Shown here one piece after another: positions 40,013 to 47,227 of a stretch of 64,000 nt of DNA; within the stretch, counting starts at the first letter, position 1; each line of letters opens with the position of its first letter. The notes under the pieces were generated by a model. That model saw only the letters and a list, made by a program, of their open reading frames with translations, did not search any database and was not told where the DNA came from. The translations under genes were made by a program, and so were the position numbers. The DNA is from Sphaerotilus microaerophilus (lineage in GTDB: Bacteria > Pseudomonadota > Gammaproteobacteria > Burkholderiales > Burkholderiaceae_C), in NCBI RefSeq assembly GCF_023734135.1, contig NZ_AP025730.1, forward strand, positions 5,270,001 to 5,334,000. Direction: 5' to 3'.

Positions 40013-40534
40013 ATGACCAAGACGACACTGGCGGCGCCCCTGGTGGCGCTGACGCTGGGCTGCGCCGCGCTGTCGGCGGCGGGCGCGCCCCTGATGGCGC
40101 CGGAGTGGGCCGCGGCCGCCTGCGAGCAATGGAACCAGACCCCCACGCTGATGGACGGGCTGGCCGACGCCTGGATCCGGAACGACGGCGGCAAGGGCTT
40201 CAAGGTGATTCACGTGTATCGAACCGACTGTGGCGAGGCCACACAGGTGGAGTTGCGCATCGGCCCCAAGGACGGCAAGGCGCGCTGCCTCTACGGCGGC
40301 AAGGTGGAGAACGCGGCGATGAACACGGGCGTGGACTACACCATGCACGCGACCACCGCCCGCTGGGGCGAAATGGGCCGCGGCGAGTACGGCCCGATGA
40401 AGGCGATGATGTTCGGCCGCCTGGAGTTCACCGGCCCCAAGATGGAGGCGATGGGCGTGATGGGACCGTTCGAGGCCTTCCTGCTGCTGGTCGGCAAGGT
40501 GCCGGGCGAGTTGCCCGCCTGCCCAGCGAAATGA
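40013..40534 (+). CDS. exported SCP2-like (sterol-carrier fold) protein
   Basis: 173 residues from ATG 40013, preceded by GAGGAGA. The N-terminal ~26 residues form a signal peptide (LAAPLVALTLGCAALSAAGAP). The rest follows the SCP2 pattern: LADAWIRNDGGKGFKVIHVYR, TQVELRIGPKDGKARCLYGG, then DYTMHATTARWGEMGRGE and a Met-rich stretch KAMMFGRLEFTGPKMEAMGVMG. SCP2 domains bind lipids and are usually cytoplasmic; an exported one is uncommon. It is 74 bases before the ferredoxin-reductase fusion. Confidence 0.75.
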   Translation: MTKTTLAAPLVALTLGCAALSAAGAPLMAPEWAAAACEQWNQTPTLMDGLADAWIRNDGGKGFKVIHVYRTDCGEATQVELRIGPKDGKARCLYGGKVENAAMNTGVDYTMHATTARWGEMGRGEYGPMKAMMFGRLEFTGPKMEAMGVMGPFEAFLLLVGKVPGELPACPAK

Positions 40535-40608
40535 CAGCAGAGCCCGGGGAAATCGCGATGTGAAATCGCCCGCGCGGCCACATCATGGCCCTGACCTCGG
40601 GAGACGCG

Positions 40609-42129
40609 ATGACCCAATGGCTGTCCCTGTCGCGCGCCGTGCACCTCACCGGGATGTCCCGGGGCGCGCTGCAGCGCAAGATCCACGCGGGCGAGTTGGC
40701 GGCCTTCGATGGCATGGTGTCTGCCGACGCGCTGGCGCAGGCCTTCCCTGACCTGGCCATCGAGGCCCGGCTGGACGAGGCGGGCGCCTTCGAGCGCGTC
40801 ACCCGCATCAAGGAAGAATCCTTCGGCCGCCGCGTGCGCGAGCGCGTGCTGCCCAGCCAGGAACTGCTCGCGCAGCGGCTCTTCCTGGTCAACCAGGAGC
40901 TGGCCGAGCAGCGCCGGATCCTCGGCCGGGCCGATCAGTGGCTGGCCGCCGCCGATGCCGACGTGGAGGCTGCCCGCCAGCGCGGGGACGGCGCCCTGCC
41001 GCTGGAGGCTGTACGGCAGCTGCTGGAGCAGGCGCACCGTGCGCTGCACCCCGTTGCATCCGGAACCGGCCCCGATGCCCAACTCGGCACCAACCCCATC
41101 ACCCTCATGGACCAGCTGCTGCGCACCCTCACCGCCCGCGTCACCCTGCTGCCCACGGGGCGCGAGTTCCTGGTCGAAGGCAACGACACCCTCCTCGAAG
41201 CTGCACTGAAGGCGGGCCTCTCCCCCAGCTACGGCTGCGGCAACGGCAACTGCGGCCTGTGCAAGGCGCGGGTGCGCAGCGGCCAGGTGCAGGCGGTGCG
41301 GCACAGCGACCACCTGCTCAGCCAGACCGAACGCGAGCAGGGCAACGTGCTGATGTGCACCCACCGCCCGCTCACCGACCTGACGCTGGAAGCGCTGGAC
41401 GCCAGCGCTGCCGCGGACATCCCGCAGCAGGAGCTGGTTGCCACCGTGCGCGCCGTCACGCCGCTCGACGCCGACACCCTGCTGCTGCACCTGCAGACCC
41501 CGCGCAGCCACCGGCTGCGATTCCTGGCAGGGCAGGGACTTACCCTCGGGCTGGCCGGTGAGCAGCACGACTTCGCGGCCGACTACCTCATCGCCAGCTG
41601 CCCCTGCGACGACCGCAACCTGCATTTCCATGTCCGCCGCGATGCGGACGATGCGCTGGCCACGCGGCTCTTCGCGGGGGCGCTGAAAACCGGCACGCCA
41701 GTCAACCTGCGTGGCCCCTGGGGCGACTTCGTGCTGACCCACGACGACGAACGCCCGCTCGTCTTCATCGCCGCCAGCCATGGCTTCGCGCCGGTGAAGG
41801 GGCTGATCGAGCACGCCATGGCGGCGCAGACCTGCGAGTCCATCCACCTCGTCTGGAGCGCGGATCCCGGCGGCCATTACCTGGCCCGCCAGGTGCGCGC
41901 CTGGGCCGATGCACTCGATGGATTCCACGCGGCGTTGCCGGAAGCCGGCTGCAGCGCCAGCGCCGCCACCTTCGTCCGGCAAGCCCTGGGCAGCACCGCG
42001 CCCACCCTGCTCGCCCAGGCCCAGGTCTACCTGGCCGGCCCGGCCGCCTTCGTCGACGCGGTGGCACAAGCCCTGCCGGAAGTGAACCCCGCCGACCTGC
42101 ACCGCTGCGCAATCGACCGACTGGGGTGA
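40609..42129 (+). CDS. HTH / 2Fe-2S ferredoxin / flavin reductase fusion protein
   Basis: 506 residues; GGGAG seven bases before ATG 40609 fixes the start over ATG 40585. Residues 1-50 look like a helix-turn-helix (WLSLSRAVHLTGMSRGALQRKI). Residues 70-130 are a charged coiled coil (LPSQELLAQRLFLVNQEL). A plant-type 2Fe-2S ferredoxin follows at about 185-260 with YGCGNGNCGLCKARV and a distal CTH Cys. The C-terminal part is a ferredoxin-NADP reductase-like module (FAD region to LVFIAASHGFAPVKGLIEHA for NAD(P)H). It is expected to pass electrons from NAD(P)H; the DNA-binding-like head is unusual. Confidence 0.8.
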   Translation: MTQWLSLSRAVHLTGMSRGALQRKIHAGELAAFDGMVSADALAQAFPDLAIEARLDEAGAFERVTRIKEESFGRRVRERVLPSQELLAQRLFLVNQELAEQRRILGRADQWLAAADADVEAARQRGDGALPLEAVRQLLEQAHRALHPVASGTGPDAQLGTNPITLMDQLLRTLTARVTLLPTGREFLVEGNDTLLEAALKAGLSPSYGCGNGNCGLCKARVRSGQVQAVRHSDHLLSQTEREQGNVLMCTHRPLTDLTLEALDASAAADIPQQELVATVRAVTPLDADTLLLHLQTPRSHRLRFLAGQGLTLGLAGEQHDFAADYLIASCPCDDRNLHFHVRRDADDALATRLFAGALKTGTPVNLRGPWGDFVLTHDDERPLVFIAASHGFAPVKGLIEHAMAAQTCESIHLVWSADPGGHYLARQVRAWADALDGFHAALPEAGCSASAATFVRQALGSTAPTLLAQAQVYLAGPAAFVDAVAQALPEVNPADLHRCAIDRLG

Positions 42130-42152
42130 GGAGCCCTTTCCTTCAAATCATA

Positions 42153-42175
42153 GGGGTCAGGTCTTGCTTTTTGCC
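42153..42175 (-). repeat. REP-like terminal repeat, copy 1 (left of RAYT)
   Basis: A 23-base element reading, on the minus strand, GGCAAAAAGCAAGACC then TGACCCC. It matches the elements at 43059 and 44527 with two to three differences and lies in inverted orientation to them. The transposase stop codon lies inside it. Confidence 0.75.
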
Positions 42176-43035
42176 TCCAACCCCTTGATCACCCGACTCA
42201 CCCGCGACACCGAAAATCCCAGCGCCACGGCGATCGCCGTCATCGTCGCGCCGTGCTCCCGGTACGCGCTCAGCATCGCCTCGTCGCGATCAGCGCCCTG
42301 CTCAAGGTGCTCACGCAGGCTGAACGGCGCCCGGCGCTGCGCCTTCGGGATCTCCGCGGCGGCCCGCTGCGGCGCCGCCAGGCGAGCCTGCGTGCTCGCC
42401 ACGAAGGCCTCGTCGCCCAGGAAAATCTGCCCGCGCAGCGCGTCCAGCCAGAAGGTGCTGGCATCGACCGCTGCCTCATCCACCAGACCGGCGTAGCGAC
42501 GCATCGCCTTGCGTCGATCCGCCACGGTTTCCACCGGCCGCCCCAGCAGGTGGCCGTACAGGCCGTCGCTGTCCAGCCACGCTGGCACGCCCTCCTCCCC
42601 GATGTGCGCCCGGCAGCTCGACCAACGCCACTCTCGCGCCACGGCCACCAGCCCGGCCGCGACCGGGTTACGTTCCACATAGCGGCACAGCGCCACCAGG
42701 TAGGCATCGCGATCGACCACGATCGCCTTGAACCGCCCCTGGAACAGATGCCCGCCCAGCCCATGCCGCCGGTTGAACGCCTGGGTGTAGACGCCGTTCA
42801 CATGCCGCATCAGCCGCGACAAGTTGGCCTGCCGGGTCTGCAGCACCAGGTGGTAGTGGTTGCCCATCAGGCAGTAGGCCAGCACCTGGGCATCGAACCG
42901 CGCCATCGCCTGGGCGATGATGGCCAGGTGCGTCTCGCGGTCCTCGTCGTCGCGGTAGATGGGCTCGCGCCGGTCACCGCGGGAGGTGACGTGGTAGACG
43001 GCGCCGGGGAATTCGATGCGCAGGGGGCGTGACAT
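42157..43035 (-). CDS. REP-associated tyrosine transposase (RAYT, Y1_Tnp)
   Basis: 292 residues from ATG 43035. Motifs of single-copy RAYTs: RPLRIEFPGAVYHVTSRGDR, the HUH pair in MGNHYHLVLQT (His60, His62), likely nucleophile Tyr83 in GVYTQAFNRRHGLGGHLFQGRFK, and RYVERNPVAAGLV. A C-terminal HTH-like segment (MTAIAVALGFSVSRVSRVIKG) follows. RAYTs are thought to move short REP sequences. Inverted REP-like copies bracket this gene, which supports an intact element. Confidence 0.92.
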   Translation of the reverse strand: MSRPLRIEFPGAVYHVTSRGDRREPIYRDDEDRETHLAIIAQAMARFDAQVLAYCLMGNHYHLVLQTRQANLSRLMRHVNGVYTQAFNRRHGLGGHLFQGRFKAIVVDRDAYLVALCRYVERNPVAAGLVAVAREWRWSSCRAHIGEEGVPAWLDSDGLYGHLLGRPVETVADRRKAMRRYAGLVDEAAVDASTFWLDALRGQIFLGDEAFVASTQARLAAPQRAAAEIPKAQRRAPFSLREHLEQGADRDEAMLSAYREHGATMTAIAVALGFSVSRVSRVIKGLEAKSKT

Positions 43036-43058
43036 GGGGGGAGTGTGCGCCTTGAGTT

Positions 43059-43081
43059 GGCAAAAGACAAGACTTGACCCC
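43059..43081 (+). repeat. REP-like terminal repeat, copy 2 (right of RAYT)
   Basis: GGCAAAAGACAAGAC then TTGACCCC. Inverted relative to copy 1 and direct relative to copy 3; it lies 24 bases upstream of the transposase ATG. Confidence 0.75.
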
Positions 43082-43111
43082 TGTGCTCGCAAGACTTGAC
43101 CCCTGTGCTCG
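43068..43111 (+). repeat. 22-bp perfect tandem duplication
   Basis: The unit CAAGACTTGACCCC followed by TGTGCTCG occurs at 43068-43089 and again, identically, at 43090-43111. The second copy repeats the inner part of REP copy 2, so the element's end has been duplicated in place. Confidence 0.9.
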
Positions 43112-43154
43112 GGAAGAAGCCATCCCAGTCGCCCCCCTTGAAGGGCGGCAGCAT

Positions 43155-43170
43155 GTGAACCACAATTCAC
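43155..43170. promoter_or_regulatory. candidate toxin-antitoxin operator
   Basis: GTGAACCACAATTCAC is an inverted repeat with five-base arms (GTGAA/TTCAC) and a six-base centre, lying two bases before the toxin ATG, where type II TA autorepression sites commonly sit. No clear ribosome-binding site is visible apart from this block. Confidence 0.4.
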
Positions 43171-43172
43171 GC

Positions 43173-43469
43173 ATGATCGAGATCCGCAAGACGCAGCTCT
43201 ATCAGCAGTGGTTCGACGGACTGCGGGACAAAGCAACCCGTCTGCGTCTGGAGGCTAGGGTGCGCCGGCTTTCGCTGGGCAACCCAGGGCAGCACCGGGT
43301 GCTCACGGGCGGCGTCACGGAGATGAAGCTCGACCACGGCCCCGGATACCGGGTGTACTACGCACAGCGCGGCAGCGAACTTGTGTTGCTGCTGGTCGGC
43401 GGCGACAAGGCCAGCCAGCAGCGCGACATCGACACCGCCGTGCAACTGGCCAAGGAGTGGCAGCCATGA
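43173..43469 (+). CDS. RelE/HigB-like toxin (addiction-module killer protein)
   Basis: 98 residues. It matches the phage-derived Gp49/HigB-like group: LYQQWFDGLRDKATRLRLEARVRRLSLGN, then VTEMKLDHGPGYRVYYAQRG and LVLLLVGGDKASQQRDIDTAVQLAKEW. Such toxins cleave mRNA on ribosomes. Its stop overlaps the next start (ATGA), giving the toxin-first order typical of HigBA-type systems. Confidence 0.9.
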   Translation: MIEIRKTQLYQQWFDGLRDKATRLRLEARVRRLSLGNPGQHRVLTGGVTEMKLDHGPGYRVYYAQRGSELVLLLVGGDKASQQRDIDTAVQLAKEWQP

Positions 43470-43777
43470 CCCTCGAAACGACGAAGTGGGATGTGCAGGA
43501 CAGCCTGCAGACCCCCGAAGACTGCGCGCTGTACATCCAGGCGGCACTCGAAGAAGCGGGCGACGACCCCGCCTACATGGCCGCCGTGCTGGGTGACGTG
43601 GCCCGCTCCCGCGGCATGGCGCAGACCGCCCGTGCCGCCGGGCTCACCCGCGAGGGGCTATACAAGGCAGTCGGGCCCGATGGCAACCCGAGCTACGCCA
43701 CCATGGTCAAGATCCTGCGCGCCCTGGGGCTGCGCTTCAGCGTGGTGGCGGTGCCGGGCGTGGAAATGACGTCATGA
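43466..43777 (+). CDS. HTH antitoxin (HigA-like addiction-module antidote)
   Basis: 103 residues. Typical of the putative addiction-module antidote family: EDCALYIQAALEEAGDDPAYMAAVLGDVARSRGM, then an HTH (TARAAGLTREGLYKAVGPDGNPSYATMVKILRALGL). It should neutralise the upstream toxin and repress the operon by DNA binding. ATGA overlaps join it to both neighbours. Confidence 0.9.
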   Translation: MTLETTKWDVQDSLQTPEDCALYIQAALEEAGDDPAYMAAVLGDVARSRGMAQTARAAGLTREGLYKAVGPDGNPSYATMVKILRALGLRFSVVAVPGVEMTS

Positions 43778-44004
43778 CCGATCGCACCGATCACGTCCTG
43801 CTGGAAGCCATGCAACTCGCGCCTGCCGAGCGCTCGCTGGTCGCGCTGTCCTTGCTCGACAGCCTCCAGGGAGCTGGCGAGAGTGACGAGGCTGTCGTGG
43901 CGTCATGGGTCGCGGAGGCCCGTGCAAGGCATGACGCGTTGGCGAGCGGTCAGGTGCGGGGTCTGACCACGCAAGAGTTCCGCACCTGGTTCAAGTCGCT
44001 CTGA
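43774..44004 (+). CDS. orphan addiction-module antitoxin (Unstab_antitox type)
   Basis: 76 residues. The pattern LEAMQLAPAERSLVALSLLDSL with a C-terminal WVAEARARHDALASGQ and RTWFKSL end matches the unstable antitoxin family normally paired with a RelE/ParE toxin. No such toxin follows; instead two hairpins and a converging locus do. It is coupled by ATGA to the HigA-like gene, making a three-gene operon with two antitoxins and one toxin. Confidence 0.82.
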   Translation: MTDRTDHVLLEAMQLAPAERSLVALSLLDSLQGAGESDEAVVASWVAEARARHDALASGQVRGLTTQEFRTWFKSL

Positions 44005-44009
44005 TTGAA

Positions 44010-44051
44010 GATGTTCCGGCTGAACATCTCTCCTGCTGTGAAGCAGGAGAG
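44010..44051. terminator. two abutting perfect hairpins after the toxin-antitoxin operon
   Basis: GATGTTC-CGGCT-GAACATC (44010-44028) and CTCTCCTGCT-GTGA-AGCAGGAGAG (44028-44051, 10-bp stem) share one base. They start six bases after the stop of the orphan antitoxin and lie before the converging toxin remnant. No T tract follows, so either a bidirectional stop or a processed RNA end is possible. Confidence 0.5.
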
Positions 44052-44074
44052 AACGGCGGCTTGCAGCCTGACCA

Positions 44075-44239
44075 CTACCGGCGGCGGTCGCCATACCCAG
44101 GGTCGCGACGCTGGTGCCGGACAACGAGGATGCGCAGTCCGACGTCGTTTTGGCGAATCCCCACCCCCGCTTCCGACTTGTAGAAGCGATCGGCTTCCGC
44201 CAAGTCTTCAGCCGCGAGTCGGTGAATGGAGCGCGTCAC
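44075..44239 (-). pseudogene. internally deleted ParE/RelE-type toxin remnant
   Basis: 54 codons from GTG 44239, whose GTGA overlaps the antitoxin stop. The first part (RSIHRLAAEDLAEADRFYKSE) matches the N-terminal helices of ParE-family toxins. The last part (LRILVVRHQRRDPGYGDRR) matches their C-terminal strand, where the family usually has V-A-V-x-H-x-R-R-x-P-G-Y. About 40 residues of the central beta sheet are missing, so the frame is kept but the fold cannot be complete. I call it an eroded toxin. Confidence 0.7.
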
Positions 44240-44460
44240 TGCAGTTCTGCGCGCAGTGTGGCGAGCACATCGTCCAGCGGGCGAAGCACCGAGGGATCGC
44301 GGTCGGCCTCGGCGTCTCTTTCAGCTGCCACGGCGTCCCAAGCGGCGTCACGAGTCGCATCCGCGTCCAAGCTGGCAACCACTCTGTCGAGGACACGGAT
44401 TCGATCCGCCTTCGGCAACTGCAGCAACTCAGCTTCCAGGACTTCTATTGGCATTCCCAT
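44236..44460 (-). CDS. addiction-module antitoxin (Unstab_antitox type)
   Basis: 74 residues from ATG 44460, chosen because AAGGAG lies five bases upstream; ATG 44454 is the alternative. MPIEVLEAELLQLPKADRIR and RVVASLDAD resemble the same small antitoxin family as the gene at 43774, but the two are not near-identical. Its cognate toxin downstream is internally deleted, so the antitoxin is now without an active target at this locus. Confidence 0.8.
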   Translation of the reverse strand: MGMPIEVLEAELLQLPKADRIRVLDRVVASLDADATRDAAWDAVAAERDAEADRDPSVLRPLDDVLATLRAELQ

Positions 44461-44526
44461 GGGAACTCCTTCTGGTTGGCCACATAGCTTGCCACAGCTC
44501 GGCGGGACGTGGGCGGGCACCCGTTA

Positions 44527-44549
44527 GGCAAAAGACAAGACCTGACCCC
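44527..44549 (+). repeat. REP-like repeat, copy 3 (beyond the toxin-antitoxin cluster)
   Basis: GGCAAAAGACAAGACC then TGACCCC, differing from copy 2 by a single base. It is a direct repeat of copy 2 1.47 kb away, so the toxin-antitoxin cluster is bracketed by two copies in the same orientation. The sequence immediately beyond it turns abruptly AT-rich. Confidence 0.75.
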
Positions 44550-44619
44550 AACACACCCAACACGCCATTTGGATTTTCTTCGTGCCTGTTGACGGTGACC
44601 GGTAAACGGTCACCCCCTT

Positions 44620-44946
44620 TTACTCAGTAATTTTTACCCATTTCTTCCGAAGATGATTAATTGTCGTATCTGATCTTGCTTTACGCCCAGAAGGGTACTG
44701 CAATTTCACTGACCCTTCTGGAAGCTTGAATGTTTTCTCAATTTTCTTGACTATTGAATCAACTGGCGCATCAGATCGTGCCGCTCGATGGCGTAGTGCG
44801 CCATCGGCTTTCTTCTTAATCCTACTAAGCTCCTCGACAGCATCGTCCGGATATATCACATCACTTGATATTAGCCCTGCATTCCTGATCTTTTTCAAAG
44901 CATGACGTATACCAATAACTCTATGCCGCTTTAACACGTCCGACAT
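44620..44946 (-). CDS. hypothetical basic protein of AT-rich island
   Basis: 108 residues, highly basic: SDVLKRHRVIGIRHALKKIR and RIKKKADGALRHRAARSD, then a second half ending KARSDTTINHLRKKW. No signal peptide or membrane segment; a nucleic-acid-binding role is conceivable. I recognise no family. Base composition is far more AT-rich than flanking genes, with codons such as ATA and TTA-type choices rarely used elsewhere in the window, indicating recent acquisition. Confidence 0.6.
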   Translation of the reverse strand: MSDVLKRHRVIGIRHALKKIRNAGLISSDVIYPDDAVEELSRIKKKADGALRHRAARSDAPVDSIVKKIEKTFKLPEGSVKLQYPSGRKARSDTTINHLRKKWVKITE

Positions 44947-45070
44947 GAGTTACCCCTAAGCGACAAGTAACCGCTTATCCATTCAGCCATTTTCATTAGA
45001 ATATTTAGTATTCTCAGCACAGCCATGCTACACAAGAGGTGACATCTTCACAATCAAGATCAGAAAACAA

Positions 45071-45994
45071 TCATTTCACTATTTTCTTTTTAAGATTATC
45101 AGAGTCAAATCCAGCGCATGCCCCCGCGTAGCGATGACACTTGCCATCTACAGATATCACGGCACCTGTTCCGGAGAACTGGACAATAAACCGGCATTCA
45201 TCATCAACCTCCTTGTTCTGTTGTGTCAAATCCCCTGAGACAGCAGGTACGGTAATTGTGTTGGCTTCTTTGTCCCACAGCCCCATTCCCTGAATTCTCC
45301 CTGTACAGACACCACCACCTGCCGATGCACCCTCTGCGTCGACGGCCACCTCCAACCCACCGTTTACTCGACGAACCGTGAGCGTTTGCGTTCCCTCGGT
45401 ATGACCAACCCACGTTCCTACCGGAGGTTCAGCGCTCTTGCCCTCCGGTACCGATGCAACATGCGATTCGGCCTGCTTTCCGACGAACTTGCTACCCTTG
45501 CACTTAGATGCCTGCAATGCCCCAAGAAGTAGTTCCACGTCCTCGCATATCAATTCGACAATAGCTCCTTTATTCCATTCGGCAAGGATCGACTTCGATT
45601 CAGAATCAAAATGCGCAGTCAATCCTGGGGGATTCTGTAACTCCATGATTGCTTGGGCAAAGACGGCCAACGGATCCGCACCATCACTTACCACCTTCGA
45701 TAGTGGCAAAACTTCCGACACAGTTATATATGGTTGATCAAAAGCTCCCAGCTTTAGTTCTTCAACCCTCCCTAGAAAGCGCACATTCTTTCCATTGAGA
45801 ACCTCTTTTGCGCGAATTTCGTTTGCAGTAAACGAAGCAATTATGGCGCGAATTGAAGTATTAACAACAACCCTCTGAGGTTTCGCATCATTATCAGGAG
45901 ATTTTGAATTCCATTTTTCATATATGCCAAATGGAACTGCAATAACAATCGCAACTCCAACTATGCCATTTATCGCATCTCTAAATCTTCCCAT
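45071..45994 (-). CDS. hypothetical membrane-anchored OB-fold-like protein of AT-rich island
   Basis: 307 residues. A short N-terminal membrane segment (about 10-24, IVGVAIVIAVPFGIY) anchors a region (about 48-150) with the pattern FTANEIRAKEVLNGKNVRFLGRVEEL, resembling tRNA_anti-like/OB-fold periplasmic domains. A C-terminal beta-rich domain from about 195 (VGTWVGHTEGTQTLTVRRVNGG) has four Cys that may form disulphides. GGGAG stands nine bases before the ATG. AT-rich like its neighbour. Function unknown. Confidence 0.65.
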   Translation of the reverse strand: MGRFRDAINGIVGVAIVIAVPFGIYEKWNSKSPDNDAKPQRVVVNTSIRAIIASFTANEIRAKEVLNGKNVRFLGRVEELKLGAFDQPYITVSEVLPLSKVVSDGADPLAVFAQAIMELQNPPGLTAHFDSESKSILAEWNKGAIVELICEDVELLLGALQASKCKGSKFVGKQAESHVASVPEGKSAEPPVGTWVGHTEGTQTLTVRRVNGGLEVAVDAEGASAGGGVCTGRIQGMGLWDKEANTITVPAVSGDLTQQNKEVDDECRFIVQFSGTGAVISVDGKCHRYAGACAGFDSDNLKKKIVK

Positions 45995-46010
45995 ATATTA
46001 CATCTCCCTT

Positions 46011-46027
46011 AAGGATTGAATCCTTAG
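46011..46027. promoter_or_regulatory. 17-bp perfect palindrome before the OB-fold-like gene
   Basis: TAAGGATTGAATCCTTA is a perfect palindrome around a central G. It lies 17 bases upstream of the ATG at 45994, immediately before the ribosome-binding site. This position suits an autoregulatory operator or a translation-blocking stem. Confidence 0.45.
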
Positions 46028-46139
46028 CACCACGCATCAAGTCGCATATTTTACCAAAACGAGGTAGCATCAGAAAAATCCAACGCCACCATCTTGTGAG
46101 AAAATCACGGTCCCAAAAAAGGGGTCGCACGAATTACCC

Positions 46140-47195
46140 TCACCTCAACCCCGCATTGATCCTCTCCAACGCCGCCGCCCCCGGACACACCTTTTCCTGC
46201 GGCAGCGCATTCAGCGGCGTGGCGCAGGTGCCCAGGGCTTCGTGCAGATCCTGGGCATCGGGCTCGGCATACAGCAGGCCGGTCACCACTTCGCCCTTGG
46301 CCTGCAGGGCCTGGACGTGGTTCATGGCGGCGACGCGGTCCGTCGGGTCGTGGTCGGCGTGGAGTTTGCGCAGGCGCATGATCGAGCCGTCGGGTTGCGG
46401 CAGGTCGATGGTTTCGCCGGGGGCCGGTGAGGCGGTGATTTCCGCGCCGAGGGCGATGAAGTCGATGCGGCTGACGGCCTCGTTGTGCTCGCGCACGTAG
46501 TCGTAGCTCTTGGTGCTGCCGGCGTGGTTGTTGAAGGTGACGCAGGGGCTGACCACGTCGATGAAGGCGGCGCCCTGGTGAGCGATGGCACCTTTGATGA
46601 GCGGCACCAGCTGCTCCTTGTCGCCGGAGAATCCGCGGGCGACGTAGGTGGCGCCCAGTTGCAGCGCCAGGCCGACCAGGTCGACGGGGCTGTCGTGGTT
46701 GATGACGCCCTTCTTGCTCTTGCTGCCGCGGTCGGCGGTGGCGGAGAACTGGCCCTTGGTGAGGCCGTAGACGCCGTTGTTCTCGACGATGTAGACCATG
46801 TTGACGCCGCGGCGCATGGCGTGGGCGAACTGGCCCAGGCCGATGGAGGCGGAGTCGCCGTCACCGCTCACGCCCAGGTACAGCAGGTCGCGGTTGGCGA
46901 GGTTGGCGCCAGTCAGCACGCTGGGCATGCGGCCGTGCACGGTGTTGAAGCCGTGGCTGGCGCCGAGGAAGTAGTCCGGCGTCTTGCTGCTGCAGCCGAT
47001 GCCGGAGAGCTTGGCGACGCGGTGCGGCTGGATGTCCAGCTCCCAGCAGGCCTGGATGATGGCCGCGGAGATGGAGTCGTGGCCGCAGCCGGCGCAGAGG
47101 GTGGAGATCTTGCCCTCGTAGTCGCGGCGGGTGTAGCCCACCGCGTTGGCCTGCAGGCTGGGGTGGTGGAAGCGCGGCTTGGCGATGTAGGTCAT
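46140..47195 (-). CDS. korB: 2-oxoacid:acceptor oxidoreductase, beta (TPP) subunit
   Basis: 351 residues. TPP-enzyme beta subunit: STLCAGCGHDSISAAI with the Cys motif, KLSGIGCSSKTPDYFLG, and the metal/TPP block VSGDGDSASIGLGQ with VENNGVYGLTKGQ. This is the KorB/PorB type acting with the alpha-gamma subunit encoded upstream. The 2-oxoglutarate preference is inferred from similarity type and cannot be proven from sequence alone. It is separated from korA by a 192-bp gap with a repeat-like element. Confidence 0.9.
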   Translation of the reverse strand: MTYIAKPRFHHPSLQANAVGYTRRDYEGKISTLCAGCGHDSISAAIIQACWELDIQPHRVAKLSGIGCSSKTPDYFLGASHGFNTVHGRMPSVLTGANLANRDLLYLGVSGDGDSASIGLGQFAHAMRRGVNMVYIVENNGVYGLTKGQFSATADRGSKSKKGVINHDSPVDLVGLALQLGATYVARGFSGDKEQLVPLIKGAIAHQGAAFIDVVSPCVTFNNHAGSTKSYDYVREHNEAVSRIDFIALGAEITASPAPGETIDLPQPDGSIMRLRKLHADHDPTDRVAAMNHVQALQAKGEVVTGLLYAEPDAQDLHEALGTCATPLNALPQEKVCPGAAALERINAGLR

Positions 47196-47227
47196 GGTGG
47201 TGATTTCCTGGGATCGTCGGGGCCGTC

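Noticed and set aside
44998..45014. AGAATA/TATTCT inverted repeat as a terminator
   Set aside because: Short AT arms in an AT-rich region, no T tract; chance is likely.
42130..46139. Prophage or complete insertion sequence
   Set aside because: No integrase, structural phage gene, IS transposase with DDE motif or target duplication; only the RAYT and small modules are seen.
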